Below are positions 42,723 to 51,197 of a DNA stretch of 64,000 nt, in pieces. Both the position numbers and the translations under genes were made by a program. The stretch's first letter is position 1. Each line of letters opens with the position of its first letter. Source of the DNA: Lacihabitans soyangensis (GTDB taxonomy: Bacteria; Bacteroidota; Bacteroidia; Cytophagales; Spirosomataceae); assembly GCF_024343775.1 (NCBI RefSeq), contig NZ_RJUF01000184.1, forward strand, positions 1 through 64,000, read 5' to 3'. The notes below the pieces were generated by a model. It made no database searches. It was not told the origin of the DNA and saw only the letters and a program-made list of their open reading frames with translations.

Positions 42723-43160
42723 ATGAGAAAAACATATCTAACACTTGCGGCAATAGCCATACTTTTTACGGCTACAAATTGTAAAACCGATACAGAAAAA
42801 GTAGAAGATGCCACCACAGATGTCGTAGAAGCAGGTAAGGACTTGGAAGAAGCCACCGATGATTACCAAGCTGAAGTAGCCAAGTACAAAATCGAAACAG
42901 CTGACAAAATTGCGGCCAACGAAAAAAGTATCGCGGAATTCAATACCAGAATAAGCACGGAAAAGAAATAAGCAAGAGAGGACTACAAAAAGAAAATTGC
43001 GGATTTGGAGGCAAAAAATTCTGATCTGAAAATGAAGATGGAAACCTACAAAGCCGACAGTAAAGAAAACTGGGAAAAATTCAAAGTTGAATTTTCACGA
43101 GATATGGACGAACTCGGACAGGCATTCAAAGATTTGACTGTAAAAAATGTTAAGCAGTAA
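42723..43160 (+). pseudogene. coiled-coil lipoprotein with in-frame stop
   Basis: The intact part reads 82 codons from a lipoprotein signal (TLAAIAILFTATNC, cysteine at residue 20) through AGKDLEEATDDYQAEVAKY to NTRISTEKK, then TAA at 42969-42971. In the same phase the frame continues AREDYKKKIADLEAKNSDLK ... DELGQAFKDLTVKNVKQ and ends at TAA 43158-43160, 145 codons in all. Such 140-150-residue coiled-coil lipoproteins beside CsbD are usual in Bacteroidota, so the stop is best read as a GAA to TAA nonsense mutation. A truncated lipoprotein could still be made. Confidence 0.65.
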
Positions 43161-43201
43161 AAAATCAGTCGAGAAGAAATTACAATTATCAAAACAATAC
43201 A

Positions 43202-43843
43202 ATGAAAAAGGCACACATATTTTTAACAATAATAACGCTACTAAGTTTCACAACTTTTGCACAAGAAAGCATGTCTGACGACCGTGGTAAGGTTAAAGTA
43301 GGCATCAAGGTTGGTGGTAATTACTCCAACAACTACGACTCACAGGGCGAGGAATTTACAGCCGAAAGTAAATTTGGCTTGGCAGGAGGATTATTTTTTG
43401 GGATTCCAATAGGTAAATTCCTGGGCATTCAACCTGAAATATTGTACTCTCAAAAAGGTTACAAAGAAACAGGACAATTTCTTGGAGGCACATATTCCTT
43501 AACCAGAACCACCGACTATTTAGACGTGCCATTGTTGCTATCCATCAAACCTGCCAAGTTCCTGACGATACAAGCTGGACCTCAATATTCTTATTTGTTA
43601 AAGCAAAAAGATGTTTTTGAGAATCCACTTACTACTGTCGAACAACAAAATGAATTTAAGAATGATAACATTCGTAAAAATATTTTGGGCTTTATTGGCG
43701 GACTTGACGTAAATGTGGGTAAGGTAATTATTGGGGCTAGAGCTGGTTGGGATATTCAGAACAACAACGGCGACGGTACCTCAACAAACCCACGTTACAA
43801 AAACGCATGGACTCAGGCAACGATAGGTTTTAATATTTTATAA
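43202..43843 (+). CDS. PorT-like outer membrane beta-barrel protein
   Basis: A 213-residue exported barrel with signal peptide HIFLTIITLLSFTTFAQES. Strands include VKVGIKVGGNYSNNYDSQGE, LAGGLFFGIPIGKFLGIQPE, ILYSQKGYKE, YLDVPLLLSIKPAKFLTIQA and the final IIGARAGWDIQNN ... WTQATIGFNIL. It resembles the gene at 33928 in fold. It lies 41 bases behind the interrupted lipoprotein and could be read with the site 9 transcript. Confidence 0.85.
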   Translation: MKKAHIFLTIITLLSFTTFAQESMSDDRGKVKVGIKVGGNYSNNYDSQGEEFTAESKFGLAGGLFFGIPIGKFLGIQPEILYSQKGYKETGQFLGGTYSLTRTTDYLDVPLLLSIKPAKFLTIQAGPQYSYLLKQKDVFENPLTTVEQQNEFKNDNIRKNILGFIGGLDVNVGKVIIGARAGWDIQNNNGDGTSTNPRYKNAWTQATIGFNIL

Positions 43844-43863
43844 TTTTTTCAATAAACAAAGCC

Positions 43864-44067
43864 ATGGACATTCAACTGATATTATTAGCATTGCTTTTGA
43901 TAATTGGCACTTACGAACTAGTTACGCTCAGCATCAGACCAAAATCAGAAAAAAACATGTCTTTGTTTTGGAAAAAATCATTGAAGCATTTAGGAGTCTT
44001 CGAAAAAGGGTTGAAAAATACTGATGCTCAGAAATTTAAAATAACTTATTACATTTCAAATACTTGA
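43864..44067 (+). CDS. small membrane protein, end of the stress island
   Basis: A 67-residue protein with a single N-terminal hydrophobic helix (DIQLILLALLLIIGTYELVT) and a basic tail (SLFWKKSLKHLGVFEKGLKN). No family recognised. It follows the barrel gene by 20 bases and ends just before the terminator at 44105. Confidence 0.5.
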   Translation: MDIQLILLALLLIIGTYELVTLSIRPKSEKNMSLFWKKSLKHLGVFEKGLKNTDAQKFKITYYISNT

Positions 44068-44104
44068 CTTTTTTATAGTGGTTAATAGGGTTAGCAAGAA
44101 AATC

Positions 44105-44131
44105 CCACCTTAAATTTAAGGTGGTTTTTTT
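44105..44131 (+). terminator. Rho-independent terminator between convergent units
   Basis: CCACCTTAAA (44105-44114) pairs perfectly with TTTAAGGTGG (44115-44124) and is followed by seven T. It closes the plus-strand stress island where it meets the minus-strand aromatic operon. Confidence 0.85.
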
Positions 44132-44152
44132 GTAATACCGCTTAGGCACTTT

Positions 44153-45106
44153 TTATACCACTTTATTCCTGAGAATACCAATTCCTTCTATTTCTAACTC
44201 CACCACATCACCAGGTTCTAGCGGCCTATGAACCGAAAAATTATTCTCAATCAAACTTCCCCAACCTACTGTGCCCGAACCTAATATATCTCCGGGCATA
44301 ATATTCACATCATTTTCAGAGGCTCTTTCGAGCATTTGACCAAACGAGTGATGGACCGTTTTATAGTTTCCTTCACAAACAGTCACGCCATTGATTCTAG
44401 AGGTCATTTTTACATCAAATCTAGCATCAGGCACCATCGGTACTTTAAGCGGGGACTCAAAATAACTCTCAGAAAAAGGAACCTCATATTGTTCGAATTC
44501 GTCGGCAGTCACGATGCATGGTCCAAAAGCATTGGCGAAATCCTTGCCTTTGTGCGGTCCGAGAGGTACGGTCATTTCTACTCTCTGTGTTGCTCGTGCC
44601 GTCCAATCGTTGAAAATGGTATAACCGAAGATAAAATCTTTTGCCTCCTCTATTTTAATATTTGTGCCTTTTTTCCCAATTATGCAAGCCATTTCTAACT
44701 CAATATCCAATTTTGCCTCGCCAGCTGGTCTTTTGATTTCATCATTTGGCCCGAATACATTGTGGTGGTTTGTAAAATAAAATATTGGCATTTGGTACCA
44801 AGCCTCCCCTACCGTATGCCCAAATGACCTCGAAGCATTTAGCATGTGCATTTCGAAGCCAACATAATCTCTTATACTACGAGGATTAGGCAATGGTGCT
44901 AAAAGTTTTACTTCATCCAAAGTATAATGCGGCTCGACAGCACCCAATGATTTGATAATCTGAAAGTAATCTTCATGATTGTCTATAAATGTGAGCATAT
45001 CAGTTGGCAATTTTTCACTTGCCAAACGCATATCTACAACACTTTCGCCCTGTAGCCAACCAATGCGGCTTTCTTGGACTTTATTTAAGAATGATACGAG
45101 TTTCAT
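44153..45106 (-). CDS. fumarylacetoacetate hydrolase family protein
   Basis: A 317-residue FAH-family hydrolase. The metal site comes from AKLDIELEMACIIGKKGTNI (Glu-x-Glu) and the Asp in IFNDWTARATQRVEMTVPLG. HKGKDFANAFGPCIVTADEF and GDILGSGTVGWGSLIENNFS are typical of fumarylacetoacetase-type members. Last gene of a four-gene minus-strand operon with an extradiol dioxygenase, so cleavage of an acylpyruvate formed after ring opening is likely. It is separated from the monooxygenase gene by 133 bases with degenerate repeats. Confidence 0.85.
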   Translation of the reverse strand: MKLVSFLNKVQESRIGWLQGESVVDMRLASEKLPTDMLTFIDNHEDYFQIIKSLGAVEPHYTLDEVKLLAPLPNPRSIRDYVGFEMHMLNASRSFGHTVGEAWYQMPIFYFTNHHNVFGPNDEIKRPAGEAKLDIELEMACIIGKKGTNIKIEEAKDFIFGYTIFNDWTARATQRVEMTVPLGPHKGKDFANAFGPCIVTADEFEQYEVPFSESYFESPLKVPMVPDARFDVKMTSRINGVTVCEGNYKTVHHSFGQMLERASENDVNIMPGDILGSGTVGWGSLIENNFSVHRPLEPGDVVELEIEGIGILRNKVV

Positions 45107-45239
45107 TATTTAGTTATTTGTTATTGGGAAATTAGTTACTGATTGACTGGAGAATTAGTTGCTGTTCTGGGAGATAACTCTTTAATTCCCTTTCCAAATA
45201 ACTAGCTTACTAATAATCAGTTTACCAGTAACCAATCCA
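45107..45239 (+). repeat. degenerate TTAGTTACT-type repeats
   Basis: The gap between the FAH and monooxygenase genes consists of loose repeats such as TTAGTTATTTGTTATTGG and AATTAGTTACTGATTGACTG, in both orientations (CTAGCTTACTAATAATCAG). It relates to the cleaner minisatellite at 13993-14170. No gene or promoter is seen in it. Confidence 0.5.
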
Positions 45240-46376
45240 CTATATCTCCTCCGTCAAGGCCATTCCAGTTTTGCCCATGAGCATACCCATATTTGCACCT
45301 TCAGGAAGTGGTTGGTCATTATATTCGAGTAATTCCCATGCACCCAAAGTTTCAGAAACATCAACAACCATTTTGCATCGGTCGTAGCGGCGTTTCATAT
45401 ATCTGTCGAAAGTTTCTTCTACCGAACCTTCTTTTTGCAATTCCTCAATCAAAACCACCGCATCTTCGATTGCTAAAGCGGCACCAGAACCGAGTTGTGG
45501 AATGGTAGTATGAGCAGCATCACCTAAAACGACAACCCGGTTTTTGTACCATGGAGCCGGCATTTTGAGAGTTTCTAGTATTCTATAATTCACTAATTTT
45601 GCGTCAGTTACTTGCGAAATTAATCCCTGAACTAAAGGGATTGGATAGGCTGACATATAAGCTTTCAATTTTTCAACCAGCTGATCTTCAGGAATATGCG
45701 GATTATCTCCCTCAGCAGAATTCAGAAATATATAACACGCTTCGGCAGTCATCGGAATCACCCCGAGTTTATGTTTTTTATTAAAGAAAATATAGCCAGT
45801 ATCTAAATCTGCGGGACGTTTGAAAGCATATCGCCAAACGGAAAGACCCACGTAGCTGGTTTTATATTCTCCAAAAACCAGTTTTCTAACTTTTGAGTTA
45901 ACACCATCCGCCGCGATAACAATATCGTAACTACCAGAGGTGCCATCTGTAAAAGCTACATTAACTACATCAGGCTGATTATCAATACTTTCAACTGATA
46001 CACCCATACGATATTTCAATCCTACTCGCTGAGCCTCTTCATATAAAACCTCATGTAATATTTTCCGAGAAATACCATTATGACTAGGAAAACGACCTAT
46101 TGGTGGTGTTCCTGCCTCCCCTATTTGTACCCCATGTGATAGGCAAAGCTTTACTTTGCCATAAGGCGACCCTCTTCGCATGGCCTCGTCCGCCACGCCA
46201 ATGGCATCCAGAGCACGTAAAGCATTGGCTTGCTGGATTATTCCTACTCCATAAACGTTGAATTCTTTGTGCAGTTCTATGATGTCTACCTCAAAACCCG
46301 CCTTTTTTAAACCAATAGCGGCCGACTGTCCACCAATACCTGCTCCGACAATTAAGATTTTTTTTACGTTACTCAT
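45240..46376 (-). CDS. FAD-dependent aromatic monooxygenase
   Basis: A 378-residue flavoprotein hydroxylase of the class A type (salicylate or 3-hydroxybenzoate hydroxylase-like). The dinucleotide fold is ILIVGAGIGGQSAAIGLKKA, the mid-motif includes DIVIAADGVNSKVRKLVFGE (DG motif), and the third motif is RVVVLGDAAHTTIPQLGSGA plus ALAIEDAVVLIEEL (GD motif). It would add a hydroxyl to a phenolic ring with NAD(P)H and O2, preparing it for ring cleavage. Spacing to the hydrolase gene upstream is 27 bases. Confidence 0.85.
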   Translation of the reverse strand: MSNVKKILIVGAGIGGQSAAIGLKKAGFEVDIIELHKEFNVYGVGIIQQANALRALDAIGVADEAMRRGSPYGKVKLCLSHGVQIGEAGTPPIGRFPSHNGISRKILHEVLYEEAQRVGLKYRMGVSVESIDNQPDVVNVAFTDGTSGSYDIVIAADGVNSKVRKLVFGEYKTSYVGLSVWRYAFKRPADLDTGYIFFNKKHKLGVIPMTAEACYIFLNSAEGDNPHIPEDQLVEKLKAYMSAYPIPLVQGLISQVTDAKLVNYRILETLKMPAPWYKNRVVVLGDAAHTTIPQLGSGAALAIEDAVVLIEELQKEGSVEETFDRYMKRRYDRCKMVVDVSETLGAWELLEYNDQPLPEGANMGMLMGKTGMALTEEI

Positions 46377-46403
46377 TTTAATTAGGGTTGAAAATTAAAT
46401 GGG

Positions 46404-47519
46404 TTAAGTTTTTATTTTTTCTGCAATCCAATCATACATTTCCAAAGTAGGCATAAAATCGTCTACCTGACAGTGTTGTGAACCACTTTCGCCAGCAGGT
46501 ACTATTTTCATTTTGTGTTCACAAGTCAAATGTTTTTCAAGCGAAATGGCATGCTCTACAAAGTTTTGTTTATCGTCTCCGCCATGCATAATGAAGGTAG
46601 GCATCGAAATCATTTCTGCCACACCATTCTCCAAGGTAAAACCTTTTAATTTTTCCAAAACCTCCTCATAACTGTTGGCATCCAAGATGTGCATCACAAT
46701 TTCGGCCAATGGATGCCTTTCTGTTCGGCCAGCCCACACTGCGTAATAAGACCATACGGCTCCATAAACCATACAAACCTTAAAACGCGGCTCAAATGCC
46801 GCACAACGTGCAGCCATGTATCCACCCATAGATACACCTGCTATGCCAATGCAGGTTGCATCCACTTCATCCTTGAGATTTGCCACAACATACTCATATA
46901 CAGCTGTTCCGGCTACATTATAATCATAACGTGAATGGATATGATTTAAACGCAAAGCAGCTCCTTGACCCGGCCCGTCCACAGCCAAAAGAGCAATTCC
47001 TCTTTCGTTGAGGTGATTTCCGATACCAAAATAAAGTTCTTCTGCCAGGCTATCCAGCCCACCAAACATCACCATCACCGGTGGATTTTTAACTCCAGCG
47101 GGTTTAAACAAATAAGCAGGTAAGAACGAATTCTCGAATGGAACTTCGATTTGCAGCGGTTTTTCATCGAAATATTTAATAGCTCTGATGAAAGCTTCTC
47201 TTGCTTTGGTATAAGTATCGAGTTTCCTGCTATCCTTCAGATTCATGAAAAACTCGGCCGTACGCAAATAGTTAAATGCTCTCAAATAGGTTCTTCTGGC
47301 TGAAACAGGAGCATTATTCTTTTCAAAATCTTCCGCCCAACCAAATACCTGATTGCCTTTTTCGAGCCATGCAACATTAAAACTCTCTCGATTTTCTGGG
47401 TCGATTTTTTGAGCAACTTCTATAATTTCAGCAAATTCGCCACCCCCATAATGGGCTTGACTCAATGCTCTATTAACTTGATATGAGGGCATGTACTGCC
47501 CGGGATAAAAATGCCACAT
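46404..47519 (-). CDS. alpha/beta hydrolase, dihydropseudooxynicotine-hydrolase-like
   Basis: A 371-residue serine hydrolase with an N-terminal helical lid (LSQAHYGGGEFAEIIEVAQK, ENRESFNVAWLEKGNQVFGW) and a C-terminal alpha/beta core. The nucleophile elbow is GIAGVSMGGYMAARCAA, the Asp lies in TFIMHGGDDKQNFVE and the His in ESGSQHCQVDDFM. Enzymes of this layout cleave C-C bonds of 1,3-diketones, such as 2,6-dihydroxypseudooxynicotine. Start at 47519 (MWHFYPGQYM) is preferred; the ATG at 47531 lies in a repeat. In this operon it would act on the ring-fission product. Confidence 0.8.
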   Translation of the reverse strand: MWHFYPGQYMPSYQVNRALSQAHYGGGEFAEIIEVAQKIDPENRESFNVAWLEKGNQVFGWAEDFEKNNAPVSARRTYLRAFNYLRTAEFFMNLKDSRKLDTYTKAREAFIRAIKYFDEKPLQIEVPFENSFLPAYLFKPAGVKNPPVMVMFGGLDSLAEELYFGIGNHLNERGIALLAVDGPGQGAALRLNHIHSRYDYNVAGTAVYEYVVANLKDEVDATCIGIAGVSMGGYMAARCAAFEPRFKVCMVYGAVWSYYAVWAGRTERHPLAEIVMHILDANSYEEVLEKLKGFTLENGVAEMISMPTFIMHGGDDKQNFVEHAISLEKHLTCEHKMKIVPAGESGSQHCQVDDFMPTLEMYDWIAEKIKT

Positions 47520-47525
47520 ATTAGC

Positions 47526-47646
47526 CCCCATGCCCCCAAAGGGGGTTTCAACTTGGGGTCAGTTGGTTTAAATATTTAAAAATAATCGGCCAAATTGGAA
47601 TAAAAGTCTCCGTTTAAATCCCCCCTTTGGGGGTAAGGGGGCTTAC
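47526..47646 (+). repeat. inserted CCCCC-type palindromic repeat
   Basis: CCCCCAAAGGGGG at 47533-47545 and CCCCCCTTTGGGGG at 47620-47633, followed by GTAAGGGGG, bracket about 75 bases of AT-rich DNA. The ends form an inverted repeat of the sort dispersed through Cytophagales genomes. Its right end supplies the stop codon of the dioxygenase gene, and its left end the GGGGCTAAT context before the hydrolase start. Confidence 0.65.
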
Positions 47647-48635
47647 ACATCCGCAGGCTTCACAGTGCCGTCTTCTGAAAGACCCATTTTTTTACCTTTA
47701 CCCATCTCAGCAAATGGATTTGCACTTCCCCACGCATCGTTTGGATTGTCTTTTAGATAATGAACATCCAAATGATCAGGAGCAAAAACCAACCTAGCAC
47801 AAGCGTAATATTCAAATAAAATACCACTGCCTGGATCAATAATATAAATAAAGAAACCTTCGTCAGCTTTGTGTCTAGTTGGAGCTCCCATTACACTCTT
47901 GTAGCCTTTTTCTATAAAATAATCAAGTGCTAAGAGTACCTCCTCGCGACTGTCAACATTCCAACAAATATGATTGAGAACACCTTCATTTTCTCCAATA
48001 TTAGGATCTGTAAAGACAGCAATATCATGTGAAAGATTTGCAATAGTGTGTAATCCACCGATAGGTGGCATATCATCTGAAATTCTAATTTCGTCTGGGT
48101 TTTTAAAACCCATATTTTTCCAGAATTCTTTCTCAGCGACATATTTACCTTTGGCAACCATATAAGTCACATGATCAAAGCGACGCGGGTTGGCACCTTT
48201 CATACGGTTACTTGCGTAACGATCGGCGTAAACACTACCTCTTTCGCCTTGCTCTCGAAGCCACACTACATCCCAAAAAACTTCGTGTGTATGACCATCT
48301 GGAGACTGAAAACGATAGGCTCTTCCATGACCTAGATCGCCTTCTATCCAGCCACGACCTGCACCAATTTTTTCTAAATAAGCCACACACTCCTCAAGAG
48401 CTTCGGGACTGTCCGCACGCCATCCAATGTGCCCAAGACCAGACTTTTCGCTTTGAGTAAGTTTGAGGGTATGATGAAAATAATCTCCCCAAGCTCTGAG
48501 GTAAACTGATGATTCTTCGCGACCGGTTTCATCCATGCCAACCACATCCCTGAAGAATTCAACCGATTTGTTTAAATCAGTAGTCAATACCTCAACATGA
48601 GCCATTTGGGAAAGAAAATGAGGATTCTTTGCCAT
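47643..48635 (-). CDS. extradiol ring-cleavage dioxygenase (VOC, catechol 2,3-dioxygenase-like)
   Basis: A 330-residue two-module type I extradiol dioxygenase. The N-terminal module has QMAHVEVLTTDLNKSVEFFR. The C-terminal catalytic module carries the Fe(II) ligands: His in NPRRFDHVTYMVAKGKY, His in GVLNHICWNVDSREEVL and Glu in GSGILFEYYACAR. This is the XylE/BphC pattern and all three ligands are present. It opens a catechol ring next to the hydroxyls. First gene of the operon; the stop lies in the palindromic repeat. The tail GKGKKMGLSEDGTVKPADV is unusual. Confidence 0.85.
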   Translation of the reverse strand: MAKNPHFLSQMAHVEVLTTDLNKSVEFFRDVVGMDETGREESSVYLRAWGDYFHHTLKLTQSEKSGLGHIGWRADSPEALEECVAYLEKIGAGRGWIEGDLGHGRAYRFQSPDGHTHEVFWDVVWLREQGERGSVYADRYASNRMKGANPRRFDHVTYMVAKGKYVAEKEFWKNMGFKNPDEIRISDDMPPIGGLHTIANLSHDIAVFTDPNIGENEGVLNHICWNVDSREEVLLALDYFIEKGYKSVMGAPTRHKADEGFFIYIIDPGSGILFEYYACARLVFAPDHLDVHYLKDNPNDAWGSANPFAEMGKGKKMGLSEDGTVKPADV

Positions 48636-48674
48636 ACAATATCTTTTTTTGTAAAATACTTTTATTTAATATTA

Positions 48675-48682
48675 CAAAACTA
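48675..48682 (-). promoter_or_regulatory. -7 element of the aromatic operon
   Basis: Read on the minus strand, TAGTTTTG is a perfect TAnnTTTG box, 40 bases upstream of the dioxygenase start. No convincing TTG at -33 is placed correctly. Confidence 0.4.
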
Positions 48683-48795
48683 ACATATACACTAAAAATT
48701 AATTAATCGATTTTAATCCAATAATATTCATTATCAATCTATATTGTATTATATCCAACAAATAGACGCATAGTAATATTCGAATTTACAATAAT

Positions 48796-49615
48796 TTAAG
48801 TCAATTCACGATATTCACTTGGCCGCAAGCCTATTTTGGTTTATAAAAAGCGAACATAGTCAGTCAATTCATTTTTGCCTATTCAAGAATTAATTTCAGT
48901 GATGTATATATTGTTTTACTTAAGTATACCTCTGCTTCGCGAAGGGGCATTTTTATGAATCGCTGGCAGATTTATTTAAATGATTGGTAAAACCAAGAAA
49001 TTTTCTATCAAAGTCACTGATTCTGTTATTTTTCAAAGATGTAATGAGTTAAGATTGGGGATCTGTTCGGTCATTAAAGTAACTTTAGGTCTCGAATTGG
49101 CGACAAAGGCTTCAATTAACTTACTATAGTAATGAGATAATTACCGAGAACACGCATTGGGCATATTCCATCAACTTTCTATTTTTCCAAAATCCGTTCG
49201 ACCAAACTTATTGGGTATCTCGTGGTAAGTTGCTGATGCTTAACAATGGAAAACTGTGGAATTCCAAAAAAAGGGTAATTCTTAATATAATTCCTTATAA
49301 TAAGACATTTGAGTTAATTGTTTTAACTTAAATCACAGTATTGTACGTAAAAGTAATGTTCAATATAATCAAAAGTGATGATTGGGTATAGTGGCAAAAA
49401 AAAGTATTTTCATGAAAATTATTTCGATTCAGCTATTTGCCTTGATACATTTCTTTATTGGTCAACTAAAACTGTCAATCAAATAGATATTAAGTCGGTT
49501 GTCGTAGAAAAGTAGTGATCTTTGATAAACCTTAAACAATTAATAAGCGTAAAATTATTGATATAAATGATGTCGAAGTGAAACGTCTCACTGCCGTCAA
49601 TACGAACAGTTAACT
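48796..49615 (-). pseudogene. decayed AraC-family regulator gene
   Basis: Minus-strand translation, joined across frames, follows the live AraC protein encoded at 52665-53600 along most of its length. Matching blocks in order are KILFFATIPNHHF (live: NTFFFVPAHQITTH), LTQMSYYKELY-stop-ELPFFWNS (LTDKTNLRNLLNEFPFLEFNS), SLVERILEK (PLLERLLIEY), LGNYLITIVS (FRSYLIALFS), TEQIPN, TEINS-stop-IGKNELTDYVRFL (TEIAYKIGKNEVTDFARFF), and TKIGLRPSEYRELT (TQTGMRPSEYRSNN). Several stop codons and frameshifts break it. The C-terminal end is sure; the N-terminal limit near 49615 is approximate. Confidence 0.75.
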
Positions 49616-49810
49616 TATTGATTAAGACAAATATCCATACGTCAATATGACTATTTCTTTATTTTTAAGGGCTTAACTTTATGGGGTCTCAATATATTAA
49701 AACAAAATACAAATCAGATATTCTGACGAAAAAAAGTCGAAGGAACGATTTTGCAAAAAGCCCTTAAATCCAAAACTCAGTTTGCAGTAGTATGTTAAAA
49801 TAACCTTCGA

Positions 49811-49818
49811 TATATTTG
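49811..49818 (+). promoter_or_regulatory. -7 element of the DUF1593 operon
   Basis: TATATTTG is a perfect TAnnTTTG box, 41 bases before the ATG of the first DUF1593 gene. No good -33 TTG is at the usual distance. Confidence 0.45.
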
Positions 49819-49859
49819 TAAATGGCTGCTACTCAAAAAAGTTTGTAGAGCAAATTAGA

Positions 49860-51158
49860 ATGAAATTTATGATTAAAAATATTATTAAAAGCACTTTGTT
49901 CTCGTGGACGATAATTATTGTTTTCCATCCCTTATTATTTGCCAAAAAAACGCCTAAACCAAGAATTGTCATCAGCACCGACATTGGCGGAACCGACCCC
50001 GACGATAATCAGTCAATGATTCACTTAATGATGTATTCTGACTTGTTCCAGATAGAAGGTTTAGTTTCTTCTCCATTCGGAAAAGGACGAAAAAAAGACC
50101 TTTTGGAAATGATTGACTTGTTCGAAAAGGATTTCCCAAAGCTTAAAAAGTATAATTCAAAGTTAGCCACACCCGATGCACTAAGGGCAGTATGTAAACA
50201 AGGAGAAACAGAATCAGCACCATATTCGGGAATCAGAAAATCATCTGAAGGCTCAGATTGGATAGTTAAATGTGCCAAAAAGAAATCAAACCAGCCACTT
50301 TGGGTATTGGTTTGGGGAGGTTTGGAAGATTTAGCTCAAGCTCTGTATGATTCCCCTGAAATTGAAAGTAAGATTAGGGTATTTTGGATTGGTGGACCAA
50401 ATAAAAAATGGAGTATCAATGCCTATTCATACATTGTAGAACATCACCCAAACCTCTGGATGATAGAGTCCAATGCCACCTATCGGGGGTGGTTTATGGA
50501 AGATGAAAACGCTCCCGCGAACATGCACGATGCTGCTTATTATAATAATTTCTTCAAAGGTCGGGGTATAATGGGAGCAGATTTTATTAACTATTACAAT
50601 GGGCATATCAAAATGGGTGACACACCCTCGTTGGCTTATTTGATGAATGGAAATCCAAACGACCCAAAGGGGGAAAATTGGGGCGGAAAATATAAACCGA
50701 TTAATTACAGTTCAAGGCATGTTTTTGATAGAAATACCACCAAAGCAGATAGTTTCCCTGCTTATGGAGTAGTAGAATGGCGGTTTAACGGTCCAAGTAT
50801 TACAATTCCAGCCGATTCCTCTTGTTTTACGTTGGAAATCCAAAAGCAAGAATGGCCAGGTTATTATCTTGGAAACGGTGTTTATGGAGTTCGATATTCT
50901 TCCAAAAAACCAGAGGTCAGTTCATATATTATTCACAGTAAAATCAAGGAATTGAACGGACAAAAAGGAGAATACACCAGTATTGCTCCATGGCCTGGTA
51001 AGCCAAATAAAGATGATTACAAATTAGGAAAAAATTGGTACGGTGACTTACCAAATCCTGAGTACTTTTTGGATGGGCAACAAGGAGCAAAAACACTTTC
51101 TAAACACCGAAAAGCCTACCTTAACGATTGGGCAAAACGCTGGGAATGGCTAAAATAG
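49860..51158 (+). CDS. DUF1593 nucleoside-hydrolase-like exported protein
   Basis: A 432-residue protein with an N-terminal signal (TLFSWTIIIVFHPLLFA). The DUF1593 domain (about 32-290) contains RIVISTDIGGTDPDDNQSMI, the Asp cluster of nucleoside-hydrolase-like folds, then QPLWVLVWGGLEDLAQALYD. The C-terminal part (WNGPSI-like WRFNGPSITIPADSSCFTL) is an Ig-like or sugar-binding module. Such proteins are linked to plant polysaccharides and sugar-containing ligands. It stands with a homologue 40 bases downstream. Confidence 0.75.
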   Translation: MKFMIKNIIKSTLFSWTIIIVFHPLLFAKKTPKPRIVISTDIGGTDPDDNQSMIHLMMYSDLFQIEGLVSSPFGKGRKKDLLEMIDLFEKDFPKLKKYNSKLATPDALRAVCKQGETESAPYSGIRKSSEGSDWIVKCAKKKSNQPLWVLVWGGLEDLAQALYDSPEIESKIRVFWIGGPNKKWSINAYSYIVEHHPNLWMIESNATYRGWFMEDENAPANMHDAAYYNNFFKGRGIMGADFINYYNGHIKMGDTPSLAYLMNGNPNDPKGENWGGKYKPINYSSRHVFDRNTTKADSFPAYGVVEWRFNGPSITIPADSSCFTLEIQKQEWPGYYLGNGVYGVRYSSKKPEVSSYIIHSKIKELNGQKGEYTSIAPWPGKPNKDDYKLGKNWYGDLPNPEYFLDGQQGAKTLSKHRKAYLNDWAKRWEWLK

Positions 51159-51197
51159 CCCTTTAAATTCAACCTTAAATATTAAATATTATTATCA

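Noticed and set aside
42969-42971. Stop-codon recoding in the lipoprotein gene
   Set aside because: The codon is TAA, not TGA or TAG, and no recoding element or tRNA is visible. Nonsense mutation is simpler.
48636-49859. Missing gene in the 1.2 kb gap
   Set aside because: No open frame of useful length exists; the minus-strand similarity to the AraC gene explains most of it as a pseudogene.
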